DNA of 64,000 nt from Thauera sp. K11 (GTDB taxonomy: Bacteria > Pseudomonadota > Gammaproteobacteria > Burkholderiales > Rhodocyclaceae). This document shows positions 36,857-46,100 of this stretch, in pieces. Within the stretch, counting starts at the first letter, position 1. Each line of letters starts with the position of its first letter. The stretch spans positions 5,022,001 through 5,086,000 of the forward strand of contig NZ_CP023439.1 in NCBI RefSeq assembly GCF_002354895.1. Direction: 5' to 3'. Made by a program: the position numbers and the translations under genes. A model generated the notes under the pieces. The model worked only from the letters and a program-made list of their open reading frames with translations. It made no database searches and was not told the origin of the DNA.

Positions 36857-38206
36857 ATGAGCGAACCCCGCCGCGACGGGAAGGAAGACGGCGGCGCCGG
36901 CGGCGGCGGGCCGGCCGCCGCCGTGCGCTGCCCGGCGCTGTTCGTCGCCGCGCCCGCCTCCGGCCAGGGCAAGACCACGGTCACCGCCGCGCTCGCGCGC
37001 CTGCACACCCGCCTGGGGCGCAGGGTGCGGGTGTTCAAGTGCGGGCCGGACTTCCTCGATCCGCAGATCCACGCGGTGGCCAGCGGCGGGCCGGTCTGCA
37101 ACCTCGATCTGGCCATGTGCGGCGAGGCCGACATCGCCTGCCGGCTGCATGCCGCGGCGACGGCGGCGGACCTGATCCTGGTCGAGGGCGTCATGGGCCT
37201 GTACGACGGGGTGCCGAGCGGCGCCGACATCGCCTGCCGCTTCGGCATCCCGGTGATGGCGGTGATCGACGCGCGCGCGATGGCGCAGACCTTCGGCGCC
37301 GTCGCGCACGGCCTGGCGACCTTCCGCCCCGGCCTGCCGTTCGCGGGCGCGCTCGCCAACCAGGTGGGCAGCGCGCGCCATGCCGACATGCTGCGCGACG
37401 CGCTGCCGGCCGGCATGCGCTGGTTCGGCGCGGTGATGCGCGATGCGGCCGCGGCGCTGCCGGAACGCCACCTCGGCCTGCTGCAGGCGGCCGAGATCGG
37501 CGATCTCGACGCGCGGCTCGACCGCCTCGCCGACGGCCTGGCCGCCACCGGCGCCGCGGAACTGCCGGCGGCGGTGGCGTTTCCGGCGGTGGCGGCGCCC
37601 GCCGTGCCGCCGCTGCTCGCCGGGCGCACCGTCGCCATCGCGCGCGATGCCGCCTACGGCTTCATCTACCCGGCCAACCTCGACACGCTGCGTGAACTCG
37701 GCGCCACGCTCGCCTTTTTCTCGCCGCTGGCGGGCGATGCGCTGCCTGCCTGCGACGCGGTATGGCTGCCGGGCGGCTACCCCGAACTGCACGGCGCGCG
37801 GCTGGCCGGCAACACCGTCTTCTGGCGCGGCCTGCGCGCCCATGCCGAAGCCGGCAGGCCGGTGCTGGCCGAATGCGGCGGCATGATGAGCCTGTTCGGC
37901 ACGGTGGTGGATCAGGCCGGTGTGGCGCATGCCTTCGGCGGCCTGCTGCCGGGGCGGGCGGTGATGCAGCCGCGCCTGGCCGCGCTCGGCGTGCAACTGG
38001 CCGATCTGCCGGAAGGCCGCCTGGCCGGCCACACCTTCCACTACTCGCACGCGGACACGCCGCTGCGGCCCCTGCTGCGCGCGGCCACGCCCGACGGCCG
38101 CGACGGCGAGGCGATCTACCGCGTCGGCCGGCTGACCGCCTCCTACGTGCATTTCTACTTCCCGTCCAACCCGGCGGCCGTCGCCGCGCTGCTGTCGGCG
38201 GACTGA
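36857..38206 (+). CDS. cobB: Cobyrinic acid a,c-diamide synthase (CobB/CbiA)
   Basis: A 449-residue glutamine amidotransferase that amidates the a and c side chains of cobyrinate. It has an N-terminal dethiobiotin-synthetase-like ATPase domain with the P-loop [10 protein letters not shown] (about 32-41), and a C-terminal class I amidotransferase-like domain with [12 protein letters not shown] carrying the nucleophile Cys; the partner HTFHYS segment follows. It is 4 nt after btuD, in the riboswitch-controlled operon. Presence of this enzyme implies at least the late part of de novo B12 synthesis or hydrogenobyrinate processing. Confidence 0.93.
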   Translation: MSEPRRDGKEDGGAGGGGPAAAVRCPALFVAAPASGQGKTTVTAALARLHTRLGRRVRVFKCGPDFLDPQIHAVASGGPVCNLDLAMCGEADIACRLHAAATAADLILVEGVMGLYDGVPSGADIACRFGIPVMAVIDARAMAQTFGAVAHGLATFRPGLPFAGALANQVGSARHADMLRDALPAGMRWFGAVMRDAAAALPERHLGLLQAAEIGDLDARLDRLADGLAATGAAELPAAVAFPAVAAPAVPPLLAGRTVAIARDAAYGFIYPANLDTLRELGATLAFFSPLAGDALPACDAVWLPGGYPELHGARLAGNTVFWRGLRAHAEAGRPVLAECGGMMSLFGTVVDQAGVAHAFGGLLPGRAVMQPRLAALGVQLADLPEGRLAGHTFHYSHADTPLRPLLRAATPDGRDGEAIYRVGRLTASYVHFYFPSNPAAVAALLSAD

Positions 38207-38310
38207 GCTGCGTGCAGCCGGCACGCCGCGGCCGGCGGCCGCGCTCGTGCGGCCGTGGAGCGGCTTGCGCCTCCTGCGCTCTGGCCGCGCTGCCGGGGAA
38301 AACCGTCAGT

Positions 38311-39216
38311 TCAACGCGGCGCCGTGGCGCGCTTGGCGCGCACTTCCTCGAGCTGGGCACACAGGCGCTCGGCACCGTCGAGCAGGCGCGGGGTGTGGCG
38401 CTGGATCAAATCGGGCGGGATGAAGTAGAGGTTGCCGGCGGCGCTTGCCGCCAGGTCGGGCCAGCGCTTCCACTGGTCCAGCCATTCCGGCCGCGCGTCG
38501 GCCATGCCGCTGGCGACGATCGCCTCCGGGTTGGCGGCGAGCACCGCTTCGGTGCCGATGCGCGGCGCCAGCGGCCCGAGGCCGCCGAACACGTTGACGC
38601 CGCCGCACAGGCGGATCGCGTCCGAGATCACCTGTTCGTCGTTGATCGTCGTCAGCGGCTGGTTCCAGACCTGGTAGAAAAGCCGCACCGGCGGGCGCGT
38701 GCCATAGCGCGCGGCGAGCGCCGCGCGGCGCTGGCGGAAGGCCGCGGCGGCGGCGTTGGCGACGTCCCCGGTGCCAGCGAGGCGGCCGAACTGCTCCAGG
38801 CTCTGCGCCACCGCCTCCAGGCTGCGCGGCTCGTTGACGTACACCGGGATGCCGAGCGCGGCGAGACGTTCGAGGTGGGCGTCGCGGTTGCCGCTCTTCC
38901 AGGCGATCACCAGGTCCGGCTTCAGCGCGGCCACCGCCTCGAGGTCCACCCGGGGGTAGGTGCCCACCTGCGGCAGCGTGGCGGCGGCCGGCGGATAGTC
39001 GCTGTGGGCCACCACGCCGACCACCTTGCCGCCCGCGCCGGCGGCGAACAGCAGTTCGGTGATGTGCGGCGCGAGGCTGACGATGCGCTGCGCCGGGTGT
39101 TCGAGGCGCAGCGGGCGGCCGGTGTCGTCGGTGACTTCGACCGCGGCGTGGGCGAGGGCCGCGGCCAGGGTGGCGAGGAAGAGGGAGAACAGGCGAAGCG
39201 CGGTGCGGCGTCTCAT
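38311..39216 (-). CDS. btuF: Cobalamin-binding periplasmic protein BtuF
   Basis: A 301-residue solute-binding protein with a signal peptide (about 1-24, ending AHA). The class III fold is shown by [20 protein letters not shown] (about 44-63), [10 protein letters not shown] and [11 protein letters not shown], and a central helix. It is convergent with cobB and divergent from cobA, so it is not in the btuCD transcript, though it must act with it. Unlike E. coli, the gene sits next to but not inside the riboswitch operon. Confidence 0.9.
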   Translation of the reverse strand: MRRRTALRLFSLFLATLAAALAHAAVEVTDDTGRPLRLEHPAQRIVSLAPHITELLFAAGAGGKVVGVVAHSDYPPAAATLPQVGTYPRVDLEAVAALKPDLVIAWKSGNRDAHLERLAALGIPVYVNEPRSLEAVAQSLEQFGRLAGTGDVANAAAAAFRQRRAALAARYGTRPPVRLFYQVWNQPLTTINDEQVISDAIRLCGGVNVFGGLGPLAPRIGTEAVLAANPEAIVASGMADARPEWLDQWKRWPDLAASAAGNLYFIPPDLIQRHTPRLLDGAERLCAQLEEVRAKRATAPR

Positions 39217-39381
39217 GGCGTGAAGGCGCGCTGCGCCGGCCGGAAGTCGAAAGCGCGCATGTTACGTGAAGTGCCAGCGCTTGCCCGCACCGTGGCCCGG
39301 CCCGCGCGCCCGCCGCTCCCGTTCCGCCTTGCGCGGCCCGAGCCGGGCCTGCCACACTTGGAGCGCCGTTTCCGTGAATCC

Positions 39382-40242
39382 ATGACTGCCATGTCCCTGC
39401 CCGAACTCGCCCGCTTCCGCCCCGGTCCGCTGCCGGGCCACGTATACCTGGTCGGCGCGGGCCCCGGCGATCCCGAACTCTTCACCCTGCGCGGCGCCCG
39501 CCTGCTCGGCGGCGCGGACGTCGTCGTGTACGACAACCTGGTCAGCCCGGCCATCGTCGATCTCGCACCGGCCGGCGCGCAGCGCATCTACGTCGGCAAG
39601 AAGGCCGCCGACCACACGCTGCCGCAGGACGAGATCAATGCCCTGCTAGTGCGCCTGGCCGGCGCCGGCAAGCGCGTCGTGCGGCTGAAGGGGGGCGACC
39701 CCTTCATCTTCGGCCGCGGCGGAGAGGAGATGGAAGCCCTGGTCGAGGCCGGCATCACCGTCGAGGTGGTGCCGGGCATCACCGCCGCCGCCGGCATCGC
39801 CGCCTATGCCGGCATTCCGCTGACCCATCGCGATCATGCGCAGTCGGTGGTGTTCACCACCGGCTTCCTGAAGGACGGCCGGCTCGATCTCGACTGGCCG
39901 ATGCTGGCGCGGCACGGCCAGACGCTGGTGATCTACATGGGCATCTCGCGCCTGGGCGAGATCTGTGCCGGGCTGATGGCCCACGGCCTGCCGGCGGCGA
40001 CGCCGGCGGCCGTCATCGAGCGCGGCACGACGCATGCGCAGCGGGTGGTGACGGCCGACCTCGCGACGCTCGAGGCGCGCGTGCGCGACGAAGGCGTGCG
40101 GCCGCCGGCGCTGACCGTGGTGGGCGATGTCGTCGGCCTGCATCCCCGGCTGGCGTGGTTCGCCGCGGATGCGCCGGATGCCGCGGGCCAGGTGCCGCAC
40201 GCCGGCTGTAGCGGCGTGCATCCCGAGCGCCCGGCGCGTTAG
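39382..40242 (+). CDS. cobA: Uroporphyrinogen-III C-methyltransferase (CobA/SUMT)
   Basis: A 286-residue SAM-dependent enzyme that makes precorrin-2. Motifs: [16 protein letters not shown] (about 22-37), the [14 protein letters not shown] loop (about 95-108), and [21 protein letters not shown]. The last 15 codons ([14 protein letters not shown]) lie inside a 37-bp repeat that borders the next island, so the natural C-terminus may have been changed or ended by that repeat. An ATG three codons in (39391) is an alternative start. Confidence 0.92.
   Translation: MTAMSLPELARFRPGPLPGHVYLVGAGPGDPELFTLRGARLLGGADVVVYDNLVSPAIVDLAPAGAQRIYVGKKAADHTLPQDEINALLVRLAGAGKRVVRLKGGDPFIFGRGGEEMEALVEAGITVEVVPGITAAAGIAAYAGIPLTHRDHAQSVVFTTGFLKDGRLDLDWPMLARHGQTLVIYMGISRLGEICAGLMAHGLPAATPAAVIERGTTHAQRVVTADLATLEARVRDEGVRPPALTVVGDVVGLHPRLAWFAADAPDAAGQVPHAGCSGVHPERPAR
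40197..40233. repeat. 37-bp direct repeat, left copy
   Basis: A perfect 37-bp match to 41788-41824 in the same orientation. It contains an internal inverted repeat (GCACGCCG, 7-nt loop, CGGCGTGC, at 40197-40219) able to fold into a hairpin. This copy overlaps the end of cobA. Confidence 0.9.
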
Positions 40243-40251
40243 GTGCATAAG

Positions 40252-40575
40252 TCAGCCCTTCGCTGTTTTCAGGGCTCTTTTGAAGTTCTTGAGGTCTGGT
40301 GCGGCGAATAGCTGGCTGCGTCCGACGGTTGCGCTCGGCTGGAGTCTGCCGCTTGCAACCATCCGCCGAAAAGTCGACATGGAGACCTCGAGGTACTCTG
40401 CCGCTTCTTGGGCGGTGAACTCATCACCGGCCAAGTGGCCGAAAAGTTCTTCGTGATTGAGGTCTTCGCCATGGAAAGCCTTGGTCGACAAGAGGACGAA
40501 GAACTTCTGCCGTTCAGTCGTTGGCATGCGCTTGAGCTCTTGGAAGAGCTCTTCTGCAGTGGCAGCGTGTGCCAT
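40252..40575 (-). CDS. Small HTH (excisionase/MerR-like) antitoxin candidate
   Basis: A 107-residue protein. The first half is helical (EELFQELKRMPTTERQKFFVLL), and the second half (about 51-105) is a helix-turn-helix of the HTH_17/excisionase type (FTAQEAAEYLEVSMSTFRRM). It is 4 bp downstream of a RelE-like toxin on the same strand and is probably its antitoxin and autorepressor. Its G+C is clearly below that of the cobA side. Toxin first then antitoxin is the HigBA-like order. Confidence 0.75.
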   Translation of the reverse strand: MAHAATAEELFQELKRMPTTERQKFFVLLSTKAFHGEDLNHEELFGHLAGDEFTAQEAAEYLEVSMSTFRRMVASGRLQPSATVGRSQLFAAPDLKNFKRALKTAKG

Positions 40576-40579
40576 TTCT

Positions 40580-40897
40580 CTATCCTTCGGCTCGTAGGTA
40601 CCGTTTGAGTTCGTCGTAGAAATTCTCGTGCGAACCGACTTGGTAGAAGTCGATGATCAGCAACTCCACCTCGGTCTGCTCAGTTTCTTCAGGGTTCGGC
40701 GGGCGATAGGCGACCAGATACTCCTGGCGGTTGAACTTGAACTTGGAGACCCGGACCCCTGCCAGGCCGCCCACCTTGACCTCCCCTATCCCGGGGTTCT
40801 CGCAAATCTCTTCCACCGCATCTTCGATCGCGAGCTGCAGCGGTTTGTGAGCTTTCTTCACGAACCGACTGAAGGGAGGTTTGTAGTTCGGCTTCAT
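40580..40897 (-). CDS. RelE/ParE-superfamily toxin
   Basis: A 105-residue basic protein with the RelE-family plan: helical PFSRFVKKAHKPLQLAIEDAV, then beta-strands GGLAGVRVSKFKFNRQEYLVAYR and LLIIDFYQVGSHENFYDELKRYL. The strand pattern and a late Tyr-Asp tail fit an mRNA interferase, but key catalytic residues cannot be confirmed by eye. It precedes the HTH antitoxin candidate by 4 bp on the minus strand, in the repeat-flanked island. Confidence 0.75.
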   Translation of the reverse strand: MKPNYKPPFSRFVKKAHKPLQLAIEDAVEEICENPGIGEVKVGGLAGVRVSKFKFNRQEYLVAYRPPNPEETEQTEVELLIIDFYQVGSHENFYDELKRYLRAEG

Positions 40898-40982
40898 TGC
40901 CTTGATCTCATATTGTACTATTATTGGCTGGATTTCAACTCACGCGTGGGTGAGGAGATACTAGGACGGCGAGATCGAAGAG

Positions 40983-41480
40983 TCACTTCCCTTCCCCATC
41001 CTGGCGCTTCGGTAGTCCGCCCCGCCGCGTTGCTTGGCGCTTAAGCTCGTTGGCCTCTTCGATCTCTGGGGCCAGCTTCTTCAGGTGGTCTACGAGGCCG
41101 GAGAGGTCATACTCGTTGCTCAGCTTGCCCCGATGCACTGCCCGTCGCTCGATCCGCTTGACGAGGCCGGCAGCTTCCAGCTCCGCGATGTAACGCTGAA
41201 TCTGGCGCGGGCCCAGGCCCAAACGGTCACTCAATGCTTGCTTGCTCGGATAGGGCTTCCGGTCCTGACTCCACCAGTAGTCGGCCAGTTGGAGCAGCAC
41301 AGCGAGTTGTGTCGGGTTGAGGCCGAGCCGCTGCTGCGCCCGCAGCAGCATGGAAGGGATGATGCAGAAGCCGAGCTTCATCACCGCTTTTCCCCACTTC
41401 TTGTCCGATACCTGATCGGCTTTCGTCTTACGCAGGGGGACTACCGTTGCACGCTTCGGTGCACTTGAGCTGGTTGCCAT
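40983..41480 (-). CDS. Winged-helix/HTH protein, function unknown
   Basis: A 165-residue protein with a basic N-terminal tail and a winged-helix domain in about residues 52-120 (LGLNPTQLAVLLQL, YPSKQALSDRLGLGPRQIQRYIAELEAAGLVKR). The layout resembles plasmid replication initiator or transcription regulator domains, but the protein is too short for a typical Rep. An earlier TTG start (41501) would add seven residues. Lies 85 bp upstream of the toxin gene, which may be a shared promoter. Lower G+C than its surroundings. Confidence 0.65.
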   Translation of the reverse strand: MATSSSAPKRATVVPLRKTKADQVSDKKWGKAVMKLGFCIIPSMLLRAQQRLGLNPTQLAVLLQLADYWWSQDRKPYPSKQALSDRLGLGPRQIQRYIAELEAAGLVKRIERRAVHRGKLSNEYDLSGLVDHLKKLAPEIEEANELKRQATRRGGLPKRQDGEGK

Positions 41481-41787
41481 CTTTTTTCTCGGGGAGTTCA
41501 ATTACATACGAATTTACCTAGATAAGACGCGGTAGAGAAGGCCAGACCAGTGGTCGGTAAAGACGTGTAGTAGACGTCGTGCGCGACCTCTGCCGACCAG
41601 TCACACGCGTCCTCTAAAGTAGGATCAGCGCAACCAGCACACCGGTAAGCGATACGAAATGAGGACTACCCGCCTCCAGTCGCTGGTGACCATAGGGGCG
41701 GGATTAATACCGCACGCGAAACGTCGGCGACCGGGTGCAGCGGCAGGAAGCGGAGCTTCCCGCCCTTGCTGTGCACGCGCAGATGGG
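41481..41787. other. Non-coding stretch of the repeat-flanked island
   Basis: No gene is supported here. It holds an imperfect palindrome GACCA-G-TGGTC at 41545-41555, which could be an operator for the winged-helix gene. Nothing else was recognised, and no integrase, transposase or terminal inverted repeat. Confidence 0.5.
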
Positions 41788-41824
41788 GCACGCCGGCTGT
41801 AGCGGCGTGCATCCCGAGCGCCCG
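41788..41824. repeat. 37-bp direct repeat, right copy
   Basis: Perfect direct copy of 40197-40233, with the same internal hairpin. It ends just before the stop of the HPP/CBS gene on the minus strand. The two copies enclose the toxin-antitoxin and winged-helix genes. Confidence 0.9.
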
Positions 41825-41828
41825 CGCT

Positions 41829-43046
41829 TCAGCCTGCCGGCGGCGGCTGCTCCAGGGCGGAGCGGAACAGCGCCGCCACCAGGTCGGACTGCGTCAGCAT
41901 GCCGACCACCTCGTGCGCCGCGTCGACCACCGGCAGATGGTGCAGGCCGGCGTCCGAGAACAGCGGCACGGTGTCGACGATGGGCTGCTCGGGGCGCACG
42001 GTGACGACGTCGGTGGACATCAGGTCGGCGACGATCTGCGGATGCGTATCCACCTGCCTGCCCTGCGCCTCGCTGGGCGCGCTGCGCGACACCAGGAAGT
42101 CGTGCAGCGACAGGATGCCCACCAGCCGGCGCCCGCCGTCCACCACCGGCAGCGCCTTGATGTGGTGGCTCACCAGCATTTCCCACGCCTCGCCCAGCGG
42201 CAGCGTCGGCGTCACCGTCAGCAGGTCGCGCGACATCAGGTCGGCGCAGCGGATTTCGCCGAAGCGGCGGCGGTAGGCGCGGCGTTCGACCGCGTGCAGC
42301 AGATCCTCGAGATCCTCGATGCCGATGTCGAGCTGCTCGCTGTGTTCCTTCAGCACCGCGTCGAAATCCTCGTGCGTGATGCCCACCCGCTCGCTCGGCG
42401 GCCGGTCTGCGGTGCCGTGCGGCTGTGGCGGCGGCAGCGGCGCGGGGCGGTGCGGATAACGGCGGCGCCACAGGTTGTTGAAGGCCAGCGCGGTGAGCAG
42501 CATGCATGCCGAATTCACCGCCACCGGCCACAGCGCGAAGCCGTAGCCCATGGCATCCACCGCCGGCCCGCCCAGCACGCTCGTCAGCGCCACGGCTCCG
42601 CCCGGCGGATGCAGGCAGCGCAACTGGAACATCGCGCCGACCGCCAGCGCGACCGCGACTGCGCCCGCCACGCCGGAATGCCCCAGCCACTGCGCGCAGC
42701 ACACGCCGATCAGCGCCGACACGAAGTTGCCGCCGATGATGGACCACGGCTGTGCCAGCGGGCTGGCCGGGACGGCGAACAGCAGCACCGCGGAGGCGCC
42801 CATCGGCGCGACGAACCACGGATTGGATTCGCCCAGCGCGAGATGGCTGATCCACTCGGTGGAGAGCAGGCCGAGCAGGGCGCCGAGGCAGCCGACGATG
42901 CGTTCGCGGCCGCTGGCGTTGAGCGGCGCCGGCCAGAAGCCGCGCAGCCAGGACAGGAGGCGGGCCGTTGCGCCGCCGCTTCGGGATTCGGGTGCCACGT
43001 CATTCACAGGAAGTTTTTCGGGGTACGACGGTGATTCGAACAGCAT
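41829..43046 (-). CDS. HPP family membrane protein with C-terminal CBS domain pair
   Basis: A 405-residue protein. About residues 45-195 hold four to five hydrophobic helices with the HPPGGAVALT block that names the HPP family; residues about 265-400 are two CBS domains (DLMSRDLLTVTP and DLMSTDVVTVRP openings), which often bind adenosine nucleotides. HPP proteins are thought to move ions or nitrite across the membrane; no substrate can be given here. Divergent from the giant passenger gene. Confidence 0.85.
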   Translation of the reverse strand: MLFESPSYPEKLPVNDVAPESRSGGATARLLSWLRGFWPAPLNASGRERIVGCLGALLGLLSTEWISHLALGESNPWFVAPMGASAVLLFAVPASPLAQPWSIIGGNFVSALIGVCCAQWLGHSGVAGAVAVALAVGAMFQLRCLHPPGGAVALTSVLGGPAVDAMGYGFALWPVAVNSACMLLTALAFNNLWRRRYPHRPAPLPPPQPHGTADRPPSERVGITHEDFDAVLKEHSEQLDIGIEDLEDLLHAVERRAYRRRFGEIRCADLMSRDLLTVTPTLPLGEAWEMLVSHHIKALPVVDGGRRLVGILSLHDFLVSRSAPSEAQGRQVDTHPQIVADLMSTDVVTVRPEQPIVDTVPLFSDAGLHHLPVVDAAHEVVGMLTQSDLVAALFRSALEQPPPAG

Positions 43047-43060
43047 TCTCCGTTTCGTTG

Positions 43061-43070
43061 ATCATATGAT
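43061..43070. promoter_or_regulatory. Perfect 10-bp palindrome in divergent intergenic region
   Basis: ATCATATGAT lies 14 bp before the HPP gene start and in an AT-rich patch between the HPP gene and the giant passenger gene. It may be a regulator site or part of a promoter for one of the two. No further support. Confidence 0.3.
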
Positions 43071-43139
43071 AAATTCACGCGTTTCAGGAGCGGGCCAGCG
43101 TTCGTCCCCGACCCGGACCCGCCCTCCCGGCACGCCTGC

Positions 43140-46100
43140 ATGAGCCGGCGAGCCTTCCGCACCGGGCATGGCCTGCGCCGCAACGTGTGCGGAATTCGTG
43201 ACCAAGGAGATATCCGATGCATTCGGCAACGACTCGTGTCGTACTCATGCTGGCGTGCTGGCGTGCTGGCGTGCTGGCGTGCTGGCGTGCTGGCGTGCTG
43301 GCGTGCTGGCGTGCTGGCGTGCTGGCGTGCTGGCGTGCTGGCGTGCTGGCGTGCTGGCGTGCTGGCGTGCTGGCGTGCTGGCGTGCTGGCGTGCTGGCGT
43401 GCTGGCGTGCTGGCGTGCTGGCGTGCTGGCGTGCTGGCGTGCTGGCGTGCTGGCGTGCTGGCGTGCTGGCGTGCTGGCGTGCTCGGGGCGTGCCTGCGGC
43501 ACGCCCCGAGCACGCCGCGTCAGGTGCCGCAGTCGCCACGTCACCCATCATGTATCGAATGCGCTGCCGTAACGCATAGGAAAGGCGCGCCAGACGAATC
43601 CTTCGCCGCCGGGTTGCCGGCGCTGGCGGCCACGCTGGCGATGTGCCTGTTGATGCCCGTACTTGCGCGGGCCGCGACCATCCCGACCATCGGCTGCAAT
43701 TCCACCGGCTACCTCTTCAATACGGCCTACAGCGGCAACCCCGCGGGGCCGCCCAAGACCGTTGGCGCGCGCGACACCTACTGGGAGGTGAGCCGCGAGA
43801 TGGAGACGTCCGCCTCCTTCGATCCGCCAACCGGCGGCTGGGATGACGGCTATGTGGTGTCCCAGGTACACCCGGCGTGGACCGTGTCCCCCTACGGCAA
43901 CGCGGACTGGATCTCGCATAGCGCCGATGCCGTTGTCGGCGGTACGCCGGAGAGCCCCGACGGCCGGCGCAACTACTGGTACCGTTACCGCTTCAACCTG
44001 GATGGGGCGCTCGATCCGTCGCAGTTCTACATGAAGCTGAACTTCTTCGCGGACGACGGCGTCGGCATGGTGTACGTGAACGGCGTGGAGCAGCCGAATT
44101 CGAGCTACTACGACGTCGAGAATATCGGCGACCCCGCCAACCAAAACTACGCGCCAGGCAGCGGGGCTTACCTGATCCTGGACAGGAACTGGCAGACCGG
44201 GCTCAACGAGATCCTGGTGCGGATCGTCGATAGGCATAGCGTGTCTGCATTCCTGGTGCAGTACGACGGCCAGTCGTCGACGATCTGCACCACGACGGTC
44301 ACGGTGAACACGGTCAGCCAGGGCGGCACGGGAGGCTTCGCGTACAGCGGCACGAACGGGGTCGCCGCCCACGACGTCATCACCACCTCGGCCGGCACGG
44401 CCGCCGCGGGCGCGCGGCAGACGCTGGCCGCGTCGAACGGGCAGACGACGATCACGCAGGCGGTGTTTGGCTACGAGCTGAGCGCGGCGTCATGCACGGG
44501 CATGGCGGACGGCGCGACGCAGACCGCCAACCTCACCAACGCAGCCGTCGGCGACCTGCCGGCGCGCTCGGTGCGCTTTTCGGACGCGGGCAACGGCCGC
44601 GACGTGACCTGCACCTTCACCAACAACATCATCGGCGACGGCGGGGCGCACTGGGACGGCACGGACACGGCGCTGCCCGGCAACGGCAGCGTGCAGGGCG
44701 GGGCCGGCAACTGGAATGCGGCGGACACCAACTGGACCGCCGGCAATGGCACCGGCAACGGCAAGTGGGTGGCCAACGGCAAGGCCGTCTTCGGCGTCAC
44801 CGGCGGGGCGGTGGAAGTGTCAGGCACGCAGGCCATCGGCGGGCTGGACTTCAAGGTCGGGGGCTACAGCCTGACGGGCGGCACGCTCACGGGCGGTCTG
44901 CCGACCAACGTGCTGAGTACCGGCAGCGGCATCGGTGCGACGATCGGCAGCACGCTGGCGGGCGCCAATGCCTTCGAGAAGGCCGGCGCGGGCAGCATCA
45001 CGCTCACCGGCGCCAACACCTACAGCGGCGGCACCACGGTGAGCGGGGGCGCGCTGATCATCGGCGGCGCCGGCACGCTCTACAACACCAGCGGCGCGGG
45101 CAGCATCACCGTGAACAGCGGCGCCACGCTGCGCTTCGACCGCAGCGACACCTTCGGCCTGCACATCGCGGCGCCCGCGTCGAGGGTCACCATCGCCGGC
45201 GGCACGGTGGCGAGCAACAACACCTTCAACACCCTGAACGACCTGGCCCTGAACGGCGGCACGCTGACCGCCAACGGCGGCAGCCACCCCTACTGGGGCG
45301 CTTTCGGACTCAAGGGCACGGTCACGTCCTCCGGCACTTCCGCGTTCACAGTGGGCACGGGGTCGAACAATTTCATCCTCATCGGCACCAACGCGGCCGG
45401 CGGCACGACCACCTTCGACGTCACTGGCGGCACGCTCGGCGTGGCCACGCCGCTATTCGACAATCGCAACGCCGGCAGCGCGCTGGTCGCCAGCAACCTC
45501 GCCAAGAGCGGCGCGGGCACGCTGACCCTGAGCGGCGCCAACACCTACACCGGCACGACCACGGTGAGCGCGGGCACGCTGGCGATCGGCGGCAGCGGCA
45601 CGCTTTACAACACCAGCGGCGCGGGCAGCATCACCGTCAACAGCGGCGCCACGCTGCGCTTCGACCGGAGCGACACCTTCGGCGTGCATACCGCGGTGCC
45701 CGCATCGACGATCACCATCGCCGGCGGCACGGTGGCGAGCAACGGCACCTTCAACACCCTGAACGACCTGACCCTGAGCGGCGGCACGCTGACGGCCAAC
45801 GGCGGTGCCAACGCCGACTATGGCGCGTTCGCACTCAAGGGCACGGTGACGTCCGCCGGCACCTCGGCGTTCACCGTGGGCGCGGGGTCGAACAATTTCA
45901 TCCTCATCGGCACCAACGCGGCTGGCGGCACGACCACCTTCGACGTCACTGGCGGCACGCTCGGTGTGGCCACGCCGCTATCCAACAACCGCAGCGGCGG
46001 CGGCGCGACGGTCGCCAGCAACCTCGCCAAGAGCGGCGCCGGCACGCTCACGCTGAGCGCGGCCAACACCTACACCGGCACGACCACGGTGAGCGCGGGC

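Noticed and set aside
43140..43217. ATG 43140 as the true start of the passenger gene
   Set aside because: It gives an intact frame in this copy, but there is no ribosome binding site upstream and the codons before the repeat resemble no signal peptide. Kept only as the formal frame start; ATG 43217 has the real signal.
43248..43483. CRISPR array
   Set aside because: The units are 8 bp, contiguous and without spacers. It is a simple tandem repeat.
43004..43551. Minus-strand open frames rich in ASTPARQH repeats across the 8-bp tract
   Set aside because: The 8-bp unit has no stop in any frame, so all six frames are open. The minus-strand frames have no ribosome binding site or domain and are by-products of the repeat.
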